Shown: in pieces, positions 6,261 through 12,190 of the stretch | Layout: each line of letters begins with the position of its first letter | Numbering within the stretch: position 1 is the first letter of the stretch | Assembly: GCA_031082105.1 (NCBI GenBank) | Contig: JAVHLO010000058.1 | Coordinates: forward strand, 1 to 12,325 | DNA from: Planctomycetota bacterium | Lineage (GTDB): Bacteria > Planctomycetota > MHYJ01 > JACQXL01 > JAVHLO01 | Reading direction: 5' to 3' | DNA length: 12,325 nt | Made by a program: the position numbers and the translations under genes | The notes under the pieces: generated by a model | Database searches by the model: none | What the model was told of the DNA's origin: nothing | The model's input: the letters and a program-made list of their open reading frames with translations, nothing else

Positions 6261-7286
6261 CTAGAGACAGTCGACCGAAACGCACCTCCGGCTCTTTGCC
6301 GCCTTGTCGAGTGCGAAACACACCGACATGGCCGCAAACACATCGTCCACCGGAACCGCAGGCTCCGCTCGACCCAGGATCGTCTCCACGAAGTTGTAGA
6401 TCAAGTCGCCTTTCTCGACGCCGGGGTAGGGGAGGGCTACCTTTGCCGGTGGAACGCCCGGCTCGCGCGACTTGAAGAGCTGCCCGTGGTCAAGCCCGTT
6501 CACGAACGTACCCCTGGTTCCGTACACGGACAGCGTGTGAAAATGCGGGAAGACGCAACCGAAGTTCGCCGACACCTTTCCGACCATGCCGCTCCTGAAT
6601 TTGAGAATGCCGACGACCATGTCGTCATGCTTGAACCGGGAATGTGCCGATGCGATGCGGTTCCCGAAGGCGGCAACCTCCACCACCCGGTCGTTCGTCA
6701 GCCACATGAGGAGATCGATCACGTGAACTGCGCCGCCTTGAACGACCGAGTAGAAGTCCAGCTTGCCGCGCCAGCCCGCGGTGATCTTGTGCAGCCGGCC
6801 GTAGTTGTAGTCGCCCTCGATGAAGTACGGCACGCCGAGCTTTCCTTGTGTGATCGCCTTTCGCAGCCACTGGAACCGGGGCGACATCCTGAGGATGAGG
6901 TTCGATGAGAGAACAAGGCGCGGCTTGCCGCGCAACAGCCTCCTGATCCCTTTTGCCTCGCCTTCAGACTGGCAGAGCGGCTTCTCGACGAACACATGCT
7001 TGTTGTTCGCGAGCGCCTTCACAATCTGATCGTGATGGTAGTTGTCGTAGGAGGCTATCGAGACGGCGTCGATGCCCGGATCGTCGAGAATCTCGTCGGC
7101 GTTCGCGCAGACGGCCAGCCCGGGATACTTCCGCCGGGCCTCCGCCCGCTTCTTCGCGTCAAAGTCGCACAGCGCAACCACCTCGCACGCAGCGTGGCGT
7201 CGGTAGCCCGCGATATGCTTCTCGCCCACGCCGAGACCGATTATTCCGGTTCTCACCAGTCTTCTCTGCGCTCTTCTCAAGCTCAC
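6261..7286 (-). CDS. Gfo/Idh/MocA-family NAD(P)-dependent oxidoreductase
   Basis: The protein has 341 residues, the normal length. The N-terminal Rossmann fold has GIIGLGVGEKH (14-24), then DFDAKK (41-46), and the family Lys motif VEKPLC (100-105). The C-terminal alpha/beta domain has NYGRLHKI (161-168), WRGK (172-175) and QGGAVHVIDLLMWL (183-196), where H188 is the candidate catalytic histidine. The usual Asp four residues before it is Gly here, as in GGGIHxxDL-type subfamilies. Members oxidise or reduce sugar hydroxyls, sometimes on nucleotide sugars; the substrate is not readable here. The start is GTG at 7286, sharing GTGA with the stop of the upstream cytidylyltransferase, which implies translational coupling. 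It is the last gene of the operon. Confidence 0.88.
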   Translation of the reverse strand: MSLRRAQRRLVRTGIIGLGVGEKHIAGYRRHAACEVVALCDFDAKKRAEARRKYPGLAVCANADEILDDPGIDAVSIASYDNYHHDQIVKALANNKHVFVEKPLCQSEGEAKGIRRLLRGKPRLVLSSNLILRMSPRFQWLRKAITQGKLGVPYFIEGDYNYGRLHKITAGWRGKLDFYSVVQGGAVHVIDLLMWLTNDRVVEVAAFGNRIASAHSRFKHDDMVVGILKFRSGMVGKVSANFGCVFPHFHTLSVYGTRGTFVNGLDHGQLFKSREPGVPPAKVALPYPGVEKGDLIYNFVETILGRAEPAVPVDDVFAAMSVCFALDKAAKSRRCVSVDCL

Positions 7287-7960
7287 CTCGTAGCAACAAG
7301 CTCGGTCAACCGGTCAAGCGGGTATTCCCAGTGCGGACCGCTCATTCGGGCAACGATCGCCTCGAACGACCTCATGTCCGCTTCGGTATCGACCGACATC
7401 TGCATGTCCCCGTAGTCGCGCTCGCTTCTGAAATTGTGTATCCTGAATGCTGTCGCGTGCTGGTAGAAGTAGCGCGTGACGTGTTCGAGATCCTCGGGCT
7501 CACGCATGAGCTTGACCGTGGATCGGAAAACATCAGCGCGCACCACTTCGACGGACTGTCCTCTTGGAAAGGTCCGTTCCTGGACGTTCGTCACAAGATC
7601 GAAATTTCCACTTCCGAAAAGCGCGGCCGCCTTGTCAACCAGCCGCTGGTCGAGCAACGGGCTGTCCGCGCTGACGCGGACGAACGCATCGAAGCGATGT
7701 TCATCCAATGCCTGCGCGAACCTGGCGGCCACGTTTGTCAAATGACCACGGCACACGGCAACGCCGTGCTCCATGCAATAGTCGGCGATCGGTGTGTCCG
7801 CATTCTCGGTCGACGTGGCCACGACCACGGCGTCCAGGCCGCTGCAATGGGCAAGCCGTTCGAGCAGGTACTCGAGCAACGGCTTGCCGGCGACACGGTA
7901 CAGTGTCTTTCCGGGAAACCTGGTCGAACCCATCCGCGCTTGAACGATCGCTCCCAGCAC
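7283..7960 (-). CDS. SpsF-like cytidylyltransferase (acylneuraminate/KDO-type CMP-sugar synthetase fold)
   Basis: The 225 residues span one nucleotidyltransferase domain. IVQARMGSTRFPGK (5-18) is the CTP-binding loop, VVVATS (45-50) and RVSADSPLLD (95-104) the metal/sugar-binding strand, and FPRGQSVEVV (131-140), EHVT (159-162) and SVDTEAD (189-195) complete the SpsF pattern. Relatives activate sugars with CTP for spore coat, capsule or nonulosonate glycans. The length and EHVT motif fit SpsF better than NeuA or KdsB. The start is GTG at 7960: an in-frame TGA lies four codons upstream and the conserved loop begins at residue 5. GGGAG lies 13 nt upstream, longer than ideal. It starts 53 nt after wecB ends and overlaps the oxidoreductase by 4 nt. 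Confidence 0.87.
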   Translation of the reverse strand: MLGAIVQARMGSTRFPGKTLYRVAGKPLLEYLLERLAHCSGLDAVVVATSTENADTPIADYCMEHGVAVCRGHLTNVAARFAQALDEHRFDAFVRVSADSPLLDQRLVDKAAALFGSGNFDLVTNVQERTFPRGQSVEVVRADVFRSTVKLMREPEDLEHVTRYFYQHATAFRIHNFRSERDYGDMQMSVDTEADMRSFEAIVARMSGPHWEYPLDRLTELVATR

Positions 7961-8013
7961 GACGTCGCATCATCTCCCATAGAAACCCGTCCAGCGGCGC
8001 GCCGGCTGCCTCT

Positions 8014-9120
8014 TCACAGCCTTTCCGCGAGGATGGCGGCAATCCGGTCGGCCGCATGACCGTCGAAACCCGCGATCGGGCGAACGGCAGGTCGGCCCCC
8101 GGCAAGCGCCGCGCGGATGCTATCCGCGATTGCGTCGGGCCGCTTCCCAATCAGCCGGTTGGTCCCCTCGATGGTCGTGTATGTCAGTTCTGTCGTCTCG
8201 CGAAGCGTCAGGCAAGGCACTCCAAGGAACGACGTCTCGCGCTGCACGCCGCCCGAGTCGGTAAGCACCGCCCGCGAACCGAGGATGAGCCGGATGAACT
8301 GAGTGTAACCGAGCGGGTCCGTGAGCATCGGCCCGCCCCCTTTGCCCGACTCGCCGGCGAAGGCGTCCGGAAACCATTCCCGGAGTCGCGCGCGGGTCCT
8401 TGGATGTACCGGGAAGACGATCGGGATGGTCCGCGCAGCTTCGCCGAGCGCCGCGATTATCGCAGCCAGAGACTGTCTGTCGTCCACGTTCGATGGCCTG
8501 TGCAGGGTGACAACGACATACTCGCCGTCGCGCAGTCCCATCCGGGCGGGAGTATCCAGCGCACGGATCCGTCCCAGGGCTGACTGGAGACTGTCGATGA
8601 GAGTGTCTCCCACCATGAAGATCCTGTCTCGTGGCGCGCCTTCACGTACCAGGTTCTCGTCGCACACCGGGTGCGACGTGAAAAGCCAATCCGACACGCA
8701 GTCCGCCACTTTCCGGTTCACTTCTTCGGGCATGGACAGGTCGAAGCTCCTGAAGCCCGCCTCCACGTGGCCGACAGGAATGTGGAGTTTCACGGCCGCA
8801 AGCGCGCCCGCCAGGGTGGAGTTCACGTCGCCGTAGACAAGCACCAGCGCGGGCTTCACCGCCATGAGGACCCGTTCGATCGCCGTCAGCGCCTTGCCCG
8901 TCTGTTCACCGTGCGGCCCGCTACCCACGTCGAGATGGTGATGCGGCTCAGGGATGGCGAGCTCTTCAAAGAAGACCTTCGACATCTCGTAGTCGTAGTG
9001 CTGGCCCGTATGGACGATGAGGTGGCGGAACCCCCCGCGCGTATTCAACGCCGCATCGACGGGCGCCAGCTTCATGAAATTGGGCCGGGCGCCGACGATG
9101 CTTACGATTGTCTTCTGCAT
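8014..9120 (-). CDS. wecB: UDP-N-acetylglucosamine 2-epimerase (non-hydrolysing type)
   Basis: The enzyme interconverts UDP-GlcNAc and UDP-ManNAc for surface polysaccharides. It is cytoplasmic with a GT-B fold. The 368 residues match the family. IVGARPNFMK (8-17) begins the N-terminal Rossmann domain, followed by HTGQHYD (37-43), VYGDVNST (95-102), HVEAGFRSFD (118-127), PEEVNRK (131-137), TLHRPSN (205-211), FPVHPRT (236-242), LTDSGGVQRE (286-295), LRETTE (306-311) and GTNRL (319-323). D98, E120, E132/E133 and H207 correspond to the catalytic set known from E. coli WecB. The loop between FD and PEE is shorter than in E. coli. I start at ATG 9120, directly before the conserved strand. No clear Shine-Dalgarno is visible, so translation may depend on coupling. 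A hydrolysing NeuC-like role is less likely but possible. Confidence 0.9.
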   Translation of the reverse strand: MQKTIVSIVGARPNFMKLAPVDAALNTRGGFRHLIVHTGQHYDYEMSKVFFEELAIPEPHHHLDVGSGPHGEQTGKALTAIERVLMAVKPALVLVYGDVNSTLAGALAAVKLHIPVGHVEAGFRSFDLSMPEEVNRKVADCVSDWLFTSHPVCDENLVREGAPRDRIFMVGDTLIDSLQSALGRIRALDTPARMGLRDGEYVVVTLHRPSNVDDRQSLAAIIAALGEAARTIPIVFPVHPRTRARLREWFPDAFAGESGKGGGPMLTDPLGYTQFIRLILGSRAVLTDSGGVQRETSFLGVPCLTLRETTELTYTTIEGTNRLIGKRPDAIADSIRAALAGGRPAVRPIAGFDGHAADRIAAILAERL

Positions 9121-9204
9121 GCTGGACACAGGGACAGCAGGCCTTCCAAAAGAACACGTTCCCGTCCGTGCGGGACGCTCCCCGGCGGTTGGGTTTCGCA
9201 CGTC

Positions 9205-9236
9205 AATCCAAAATCCGCAATCTAAAATCCAAAATC
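9205..9236. repeat. Short AAATCC direct-repeat tract between regulator and wecB
   Basis: AATCCAAAATCC (9205-9216) and TAAAATCCAAAATC (9223-9236) share an AAAATCCAAAATC-type core, so the tract is an AT-rich repeated block of 32 nt inside GC-rich DNA. It lies in the 117-nt spacer within the operon, ending one base before the regulator stop codon. The remainder of the spacer (9121-9204) shows nothing recognisable. Confidence 0.5.
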
Positions 9237-9237
9237 G

Positions 9238-9813
9238 TCAGAACCAGTTCGTCGCGTCGACCAACGGGACTCCGACGAGCTGCGCAAGTTCCGCCTGCGC
9301 GATCTTCGTGTCAAGCGAGGTGATCACGATCGCATCCACGCCGTTCGCGGGCCGGTCGCCGGAGAGAGGGACGACGGGCAGGCCGAGCCATTTTTCGGCG
9401 GCCGGGGTCTGCTCGATCACGAACTGGACATGAATATCCGCTTCTCGAAGCGCCAGAAAGACGATCTCTGCGAGTTCGCCCGTTCCGTACAGCGCAACGT
9501 TCTTGATGCCTTGCGAACGGAGGGCTTGGCATTTCGCCGAAGCTTTCTCCTTCGCGTTTCTGAAGAAGACCACCGTCTCCTTGATTCTCGTCAGGACGAG
9601 TGTGCCGCGGGCCTTGAGCCCCTTGGGGGTAAGGTAGTAGCCGAGCCTGTTTGGTTTGAAGCGGCGTATCTTGATGAGCCCGCGCAGGGCAATCCGCTTG
9701 ACGATCGCGTTTGCGAGCCCCAGCGCGACGCCAAGCCGGTCGGCGAGCGTACGCTGGCTCACCGTCGGATTGCGTTCGACTTCCTGCAGAACTATAAGGT
9801 CCCGGTCGTCCAT
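9238..9813 (-). CDS. Winged-helix regulator fused to a Rossmann-like domain, first gene of sugar operon
   Basis: The protein has 191 residues. Residues 1-70 are a winged helix: DRDLIVLQEVERNPTVSQRTLADRLGVALG carries the helix-turn-helix (about 17-42), and GLIKIRRF...LGYYLTPKG (45-65) is the wing. The style matches EPS-associated MarR-type regulators. Residues 70-100 form a charged helix suited to dimerisation. Residues 101-191 look like a small Rossmann unit: KNVALYGTGELAEIVFLAL (104-122), a second strand VQFVIEQ, then LGLPVVPL and VDAIVITS. The layout recalls Rex (winged helix plus NADH-sensing Rossmann), though the helix-turn-helix part is not Rex-like. It probably regulates its own operon in response to a nucleotide or nucleotide sugar. 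I chose ATG 9813, 6 nt after GAAGG, because upstream codons run through a repeat. Confidence 0.72.
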   Translation of the reverse strand: MDDRDLIVLQEVERNPTVSQRTLADRLGVALGLANAIVKRIALRGLIKIRRFKPNRLGYYLTPKGLKARGTLVLTRIKETVVFFRNAKEKASAKCQALRSQGIKNVALYGTGELAEIVFLALREADIHVQFVIEQTPAAEKWLGLPVVPLSGDRPANGVDAIVITSLDTKIAQAELAQLVGVPLVDATNWF

Positions 9814-9836
9814 TCCAGGCCTTCGAAGAAGGACGC

Positions 9837-9860
9837 GTAGGAGGCAGCTCCAGCTGCCGA
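9837..9860. repeat. 24-bp hairpin repeat, copy 1 (in operon leader)
   Basis: The 24 nt starting GTAGGAGG are identical to 11423-11446. The core GGCAGCT-CC-AGCTGCC is a near-perfect palindrome (9843-9858). The following CGCTCCAAA resembles the right end (CGCACTCCAAAA) of the 84-bp element at 6147-6230. The repeat lies in the predicted 5' leader of the sugar operon, 23 nt before the regulator ATG. Confidence 0.65.
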
Positions 9861-9914
9861 CGCTCCAAATTGGCGCACGGACCAACGGGTCAGGCAGCGC
9901 ATGTCTGCGGCCTC

Positions 9915-9935
9915 CATGTTCATTTTTTGAACATG
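9915..9935. promoter_or_regulatory. Perfect palindrome at the operon start site, candidate operator
   Basis: CATGTTCA (9915-9922) and TGAACATG (9928-9935) are perfect 8-bp inverted repeats around TTTTT, 21 bp in total. The predicted +1 of the minus-strand operon promoter is about 9935, so the palindrome covers +1 to +21. That is a classic position for a repressor operator. It could alternatively fold as a leader hairpin. Confidence 0.6.
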
Positions 9936-9941
9936 CACGGC

Positions 9942-9970
9942 ATTCTACACGGAGAGCGAGGCGTTGTCAA
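9942..9970 (-). promoter_or_regulatory. Sigma70 promoter of the regulator-wecB-spsF-oxidoreductase operon
   Basis: On the minus strand a perfect TTGACA (9970-9965), a 17-nt spacer and TAGAAT (9947-9942, 5 of 6 to consensus). Predicted +1 is about 9935, giving a leader of about 120 nt before ATG 9813. Confidence 0.75.
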
Positions 9971-10046
9971 GAAAAAAACGGATGAAAACCGCCAGAATGG
10001 ACGGGCGAGAAGACGGAGCTGGAGGAGGGGCTTCGGATGCACTGTC

Positions 10047-10082
10047 CTTCTGTACTACAATCCGACAGAAGTTTGTTTTTTT
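10047..10082 (+). terminator. Rho-independent terminator-like hairpin with no gene in front of it
   Basis: CTTCTGT (10047-10053) and ACAGAAG (10065-10071) form a perfect 7-bp stem over an 11-nt loop, followed by TTTG and seven T (10072-10082). It points along the + strand, where no coding region ends. It would therefore terminate either readthrough or a short unannotated RNA. Confidence 0.5.
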
Positions 10083-10096
10083 GATAAGAGTCTTCC

Positions 10097-10185
10097 ACCG
10101 CAAAGCACGCAAAGAGCGCAAAGCGCGGAAGTTAATTGCCCCGCTGAGCTCTTTTTGCCTTTGCGCTCTTTGCGTGCTTTGCGGT
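10097..10185. repeat. 27-bp perfect inverted repeat built of 9-bp CGCAAAGnn units
   Basis: 10097-10123 is the exact reverse complement of 10159-10185 (27 of 27) around a 35-nt loop. Each arm holds three consecutive 9-bp units, CGCAAAGCA, CGCAAAGAG and CGCAAAGCG. The loop has its own GCGG/CCGC pairing. It lies in the noncoding gap between the PLP-enzyme gene and the sugar operon promoter. The flanking 10186-10254 holds no gene. Confidence 0.75.
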
Positions 10186-10254
10186 TCGCATTGGCTGCGG
10201 CTCTGCTGCGCTGCGTGTTTCCGTGTGATTCTGTGGCTCGCGAACAGGGGCGCC

Positions 10255-10281
10255 AAGATCCTGCATTGTGTTCAGGATCCT
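10255..10281 (-). other. Hairpin overlapping the stop codon of the PLP-enzyme gene
   Basis: On the minus strand AGGATCCTG (10281-10273) pairs with CAGGATCTT (10263-10255), 9 bp with one G-U, over a 9-nt loop. No T-run follows, so it is a weak terminator at best, or an mRNA 3'-end stabilising hairpin. Confidence 0.35.
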
Positions 10282-11401
10282 AGCGTGTGCCTGTCGCGCC
10301 CAGCGACGTGCACCAGAAGAGGATGTTCTCGCCCTTGCGCGCGGCGCCTGCCAGGTCAAGGGCGGCGGCGAAGGCCTTTGCGGAATACGTAGTCTCCAGC
10401 GCGATACCCGTTGCCGATTCGAACACCGCTGCGGCCCGCGCGCTCTTCGGCGTGGGACGGGCGTATTCGCCGCCGAAATAGTCCGCGAGGATCGTCACGT
10501 CCGCAGTCCTGGTCCGGTACAGGCTGCGCATGCGCGTCTCATCGCCGGACCTGGTGCCCGCGTCGGCCGCGACCGGAGGGTTCGTGTAGGCCGTGCAGAC
10601 AAGTCTCTGCAAAAGACGCGCGGTCGAATTGGCCAGCCGCGCAACGTGCCACTTGTTGGCGATCACCGCGTCAACGACCCGCACGCCGATCAGTTGAGTC
10701 TTCATCCCCGCCAGCTTGAAGCCAACGAGCAGACCGGCCATTATCCCGCCGCTCCCGACAGGGAACACGACATAGTCCGGACGAGGGAGAAGGCCGGCCG
10801 AAACCTGGCCGGCCAGTTCCAGCGCCGCCGAAACATAGCCGAGACATCCCAGCGGCGACGACCCGCCGGGCGGCATCGGATAGACCCGCGGATCCGGGGG
10901 CATGTGCGACCTGTTCACTCCCCAGACCTTGCCGGCCCGCTGGAGCAGGAGCGCGGCCGGCAGGGCCAGCCTGCTGAAGATCCGGCCGTGCAGCACGCCT
11001 ACCCGCTCGCTTTCCGCCAGGTTTTGCTTCGCCATCGGGCTCTCGTACTGGTCGTAGAGCATCGCGCACGTCTTCATGCCGAGGCGCGCGGCGTGCGCGG
11101 CGACGGACCTCAGGAAGTTTGACCCCGAGGCGCTCAGCACCGTCACCAGGTTGGCGCCGCGGGCCAGCGCGTCGCCAAGAAGGAACTCCATCTTCCTCAC
11201 CTTGCAGCCGCCCAGCAGGCCGGGGCACGTTTCGTCGTCGCGCTTCATCCACAACGCGCCGCCGGCTGGCTTCTCGGCCAGGTTGGACAGCTCCTGCACC
11301 CGCGTGGGGAACGCGCCCAGTTGCACAAAGGGCGTCGTCTTCGCGAGCGAAGGCATCAGATCGAACAGGGCGCCTCTTGGTTCGGTTTTGTGCGAGGTCA
11401 T
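10280..11401 (-). CDS. Divergent D-cysteine desulfhydrase/ACC-deaminase-like PLP enzyme (fold type II)
   Basis: The protein has 373 residues. PLP enzymes of this family eliminate or deaminate small amino acids such as D-cysteine or 1-aminocyclopropane-1-carboxylate. Visible motifs are KTTPFVQLGAFPTRVQEL (21-38), WMKRDDETCPG (51-61), GGCKVRKMEFLLGDAL (64-79) with K67 as the PLP Schiff-base lysine, ASGSNF (91-96), PPGGSSPLGCLGYVSAALEL (177-196), the phosphate loop VGSGGIMAG (215-223) and ETTYSAKAF (336-344). Two usual positions differ: GGNK is GGCK, and the QSNH/GSNH histidine is Phe96, so activity may have shifted. I start at ATG 11401 because ALFDLMPSLAKTTPFVQLG aligns with the family N-terminus. 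The Shine-Dalgarno is weak and no promoter is evident. ATG 11356 is the alternative. It has no operon partner. Confidence 0.83.
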   Translation of the reverse strand: MTSHKTEPRGALFDLMPSLAKTTPFVQLGAFPTRVQELSNLAEKPAGGALWMKRDDETCPGLLGGCKVRKMEFLLGDALARGANLVTVLSASGSNFLRSVAAHAARLGMKTCAMLYDQYESPMAKQNLAESERVGVLHGRIFSRLALPAALLLQRAGKVWGVNRSHMPPDPRVYPMPPGGSSPLGCLGYVSAALELAGQVSAGLLPRPDYVVFPVGSGGIMAGLLVGFKLAGMKTQLIGVRVVDAVIANKWHVARLANSTARLLQRLVCTAYTNPPVAADAGTRSGDETRMRSLYRTRTADVTILADYFGGEYARPTPKSARAAAVFESATGIALETTYSAKAFAAALDLAGAARKGENILFWCTSLGATGTR

Positions 11402-11422
11402 CCGGCACCACCGTAGTACTTT

Positions 11423-11446
11423 GTAGGAGGCAGCTCCAGCTGCCGA
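11423..11446. repeat. 24-bp hairpin repeat, copy 2
   Basis: Identical over 24 nt to 9837-9860, with the GGCAGCT-CC-AGCTGCC palindrome at 11429-11444. It lies 21 nt upstream of the PLP-enzyme ATG, in its leader, so both copies precede a minus-strand gene by about 22 nt. Confidence 0.65.
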
Positions 11447-11452
11447 TACTGG

Positions 11453-11504
11453 ATTCCCGCTTTTCCGCCACAGGCGGATCCCGCTCAGAGCGGGACGCGG
11501 GAAT
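11453..11504. repeat. dRS3-bounded three-way-junction repeat
   Basis: The outer arms ATTCCCGC (11453-11460) and GCGGGAAT (11497-11504) are perfect inverted repeats. They enclose two adjacent perfect hairpins, TCCGCC/GGCGGA with loop ACA (11464-11478) and TCCCGCT/AGCGGGA with loop CAG (11479-11495). The outer arms are the same as those of the simple hairpin at 12191-12210. The following 11505-11690 holds no gene I can support and no clear promoter. Confidence 0.65.
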
Positions 11505-11701
11505 GACAATCTGTTCCCGGCACGCGCCAATGTATGCCAAAGCCCCGCCCACTTCAAGAAAAACAGCAGTGTCGCGAGTTTCTTGCTTTCGCCGGGGGAA
11601 AGACGTAGAGTGTCCGAATTCCTGCTGGCTGCCCGAGACGGGCGGGACGCCGCTGCACCAGAAGCGGGTCTTCTACATGGTCTCATGCGAAGGAGACAAT
11701 A

Positions 11702-12079
11702 ATGGTGGAAGTCGTGGTTGAATCACCTGAGACCACCAACATGCTGTGCCTGATCCTGCGCCAGACGATCGAGCGCAACCTGCGGACGCAGGAGGCCCTC
11801 GCCGTGGCCGAGGAGATGGACGGTTCGCTGGCGATCGGCGCCGGGAAGATGCGCGCGCACATCTTCTTCGAGAACGGACGGGTAAGGATCTCATCCGCTT
11901 CGGAAGTGAAGCCGACCGCCCGCATCGAAGGTTCTCTGGCCGCGCTCGCGCAATCGGTCTCCATGCTCGGCGCCGTAAAACACATCTTCCAGGGGCGGCT
12001 TCGGGTCAAGGGGAGCCTTCCGTTCCTTCTGAAAGTGCTCAAAATCCTGAAGCCCAGAGAGGAGAAGCAGGTGAAGTAG
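11702..12079 (+). CDS. Small SCP2-like sterol/lipid-binding domain protein
   Basis: The protein has 125 residues in one domain, cytoplasmic with no signal or membrane segment. AIGAGKMRAHIFFENGRVRI (44-63) is a strand pair as in SCP2 domains. VKPTARIEGSLAALAQ (69-84) corresponds to the segment where the family has a D/E-xx-l-xG-s motif. GRLRVKGSLPFLLKVLKIL (98-116) matches the SCP2 C-terminal G-(K/R)-(L/V)-x-(L/V)-x-G-(D/S) strand and helix that close the hydrophobic pocket. SCP2 domains bind or carry acyl chains and sterol-like lipids. A sure ligand cannot be given. The start ATG 11702 follows AGGAG (11691-11695) with 6-nt spacing. It diverges from the PLP-enzyme gene across 300 nt of repeat-bearing DNA. 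A single-domain stand-alone form is common. Confidence 0.62.
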   Translation: MVEVVVESPETTNMLCLILRQTIERNLRTQEALAVAEEMDGSLAIGAGKMRAHIFFENGRVRISSASEVKPTARIEGSLAALAQSVSMLGAVKHIFQGRLRVKGSLPFLLKVLKILKPREEKQVK

Positions 12080-12083
12080 GAGA

Positions 12084-12130
12084 GGGCGAAGGGGAAAGAG
12101 CAAAGAGCAAAGAGCGAAGAGCAAAGAGCA
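12084..12130. repeat. 7-bp tandem repeat (GAGCAAA)
   Basis: The units read GGGCGAA, GGGGAAA, GAGCAAA, GAGCAAA, GAGCGAA, GAGCAAA, GAGCA, about 6.7 copies with decay at the 5' side. It begins 4 nt after the SCP2-like stop codon. The unit is not a multiple of 3, so it is not a coding repeat. Confidence 0.7.
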
Positions 12131-12190
12131 CCGAGACTCGACGCCGTAGCCTGCTGACCCGGTCTATTCATGAAGAAACGTGGACATGTC

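Noticed and set aside
6953..8059. 368-codon open frame on the + strand opposite spsF and the oxidoreductase
   Set aside because: Antisense to two genes with clear family motifs, with shadow-like Arg/Ser/Pro-rich composition.
10097..10185. CRISPR array
   Set aside because: The repeated units are only 9 bp with no unique spacers, arranged as an inverted repeat. No cas genes are nearby.
11576..11610. TTGCTT-N17-TAGAGT as promoter of the SCP2-like gene
   Set aside because: Only 3/6 and 4/6 matches, too weak to list as a feature.
11402..11686. Longer N-terminus for the PLP enzyme starting at 11686
   Set aside because: The extension translates the 24-bp and three-way-junction repeats and has no similarity to the family, which begins near 11401.
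11601..11690. Minus-strand reading TRFWCSGVPPVSG resembling the end of a D-cysteine desulfhydrase (LFWCTSLGATG)
   Set aside because: Only a few residues match, there is no upstream domain, and a stop precedes it. Chance similarity or a very decayed duplicate cannot be separated by eye.
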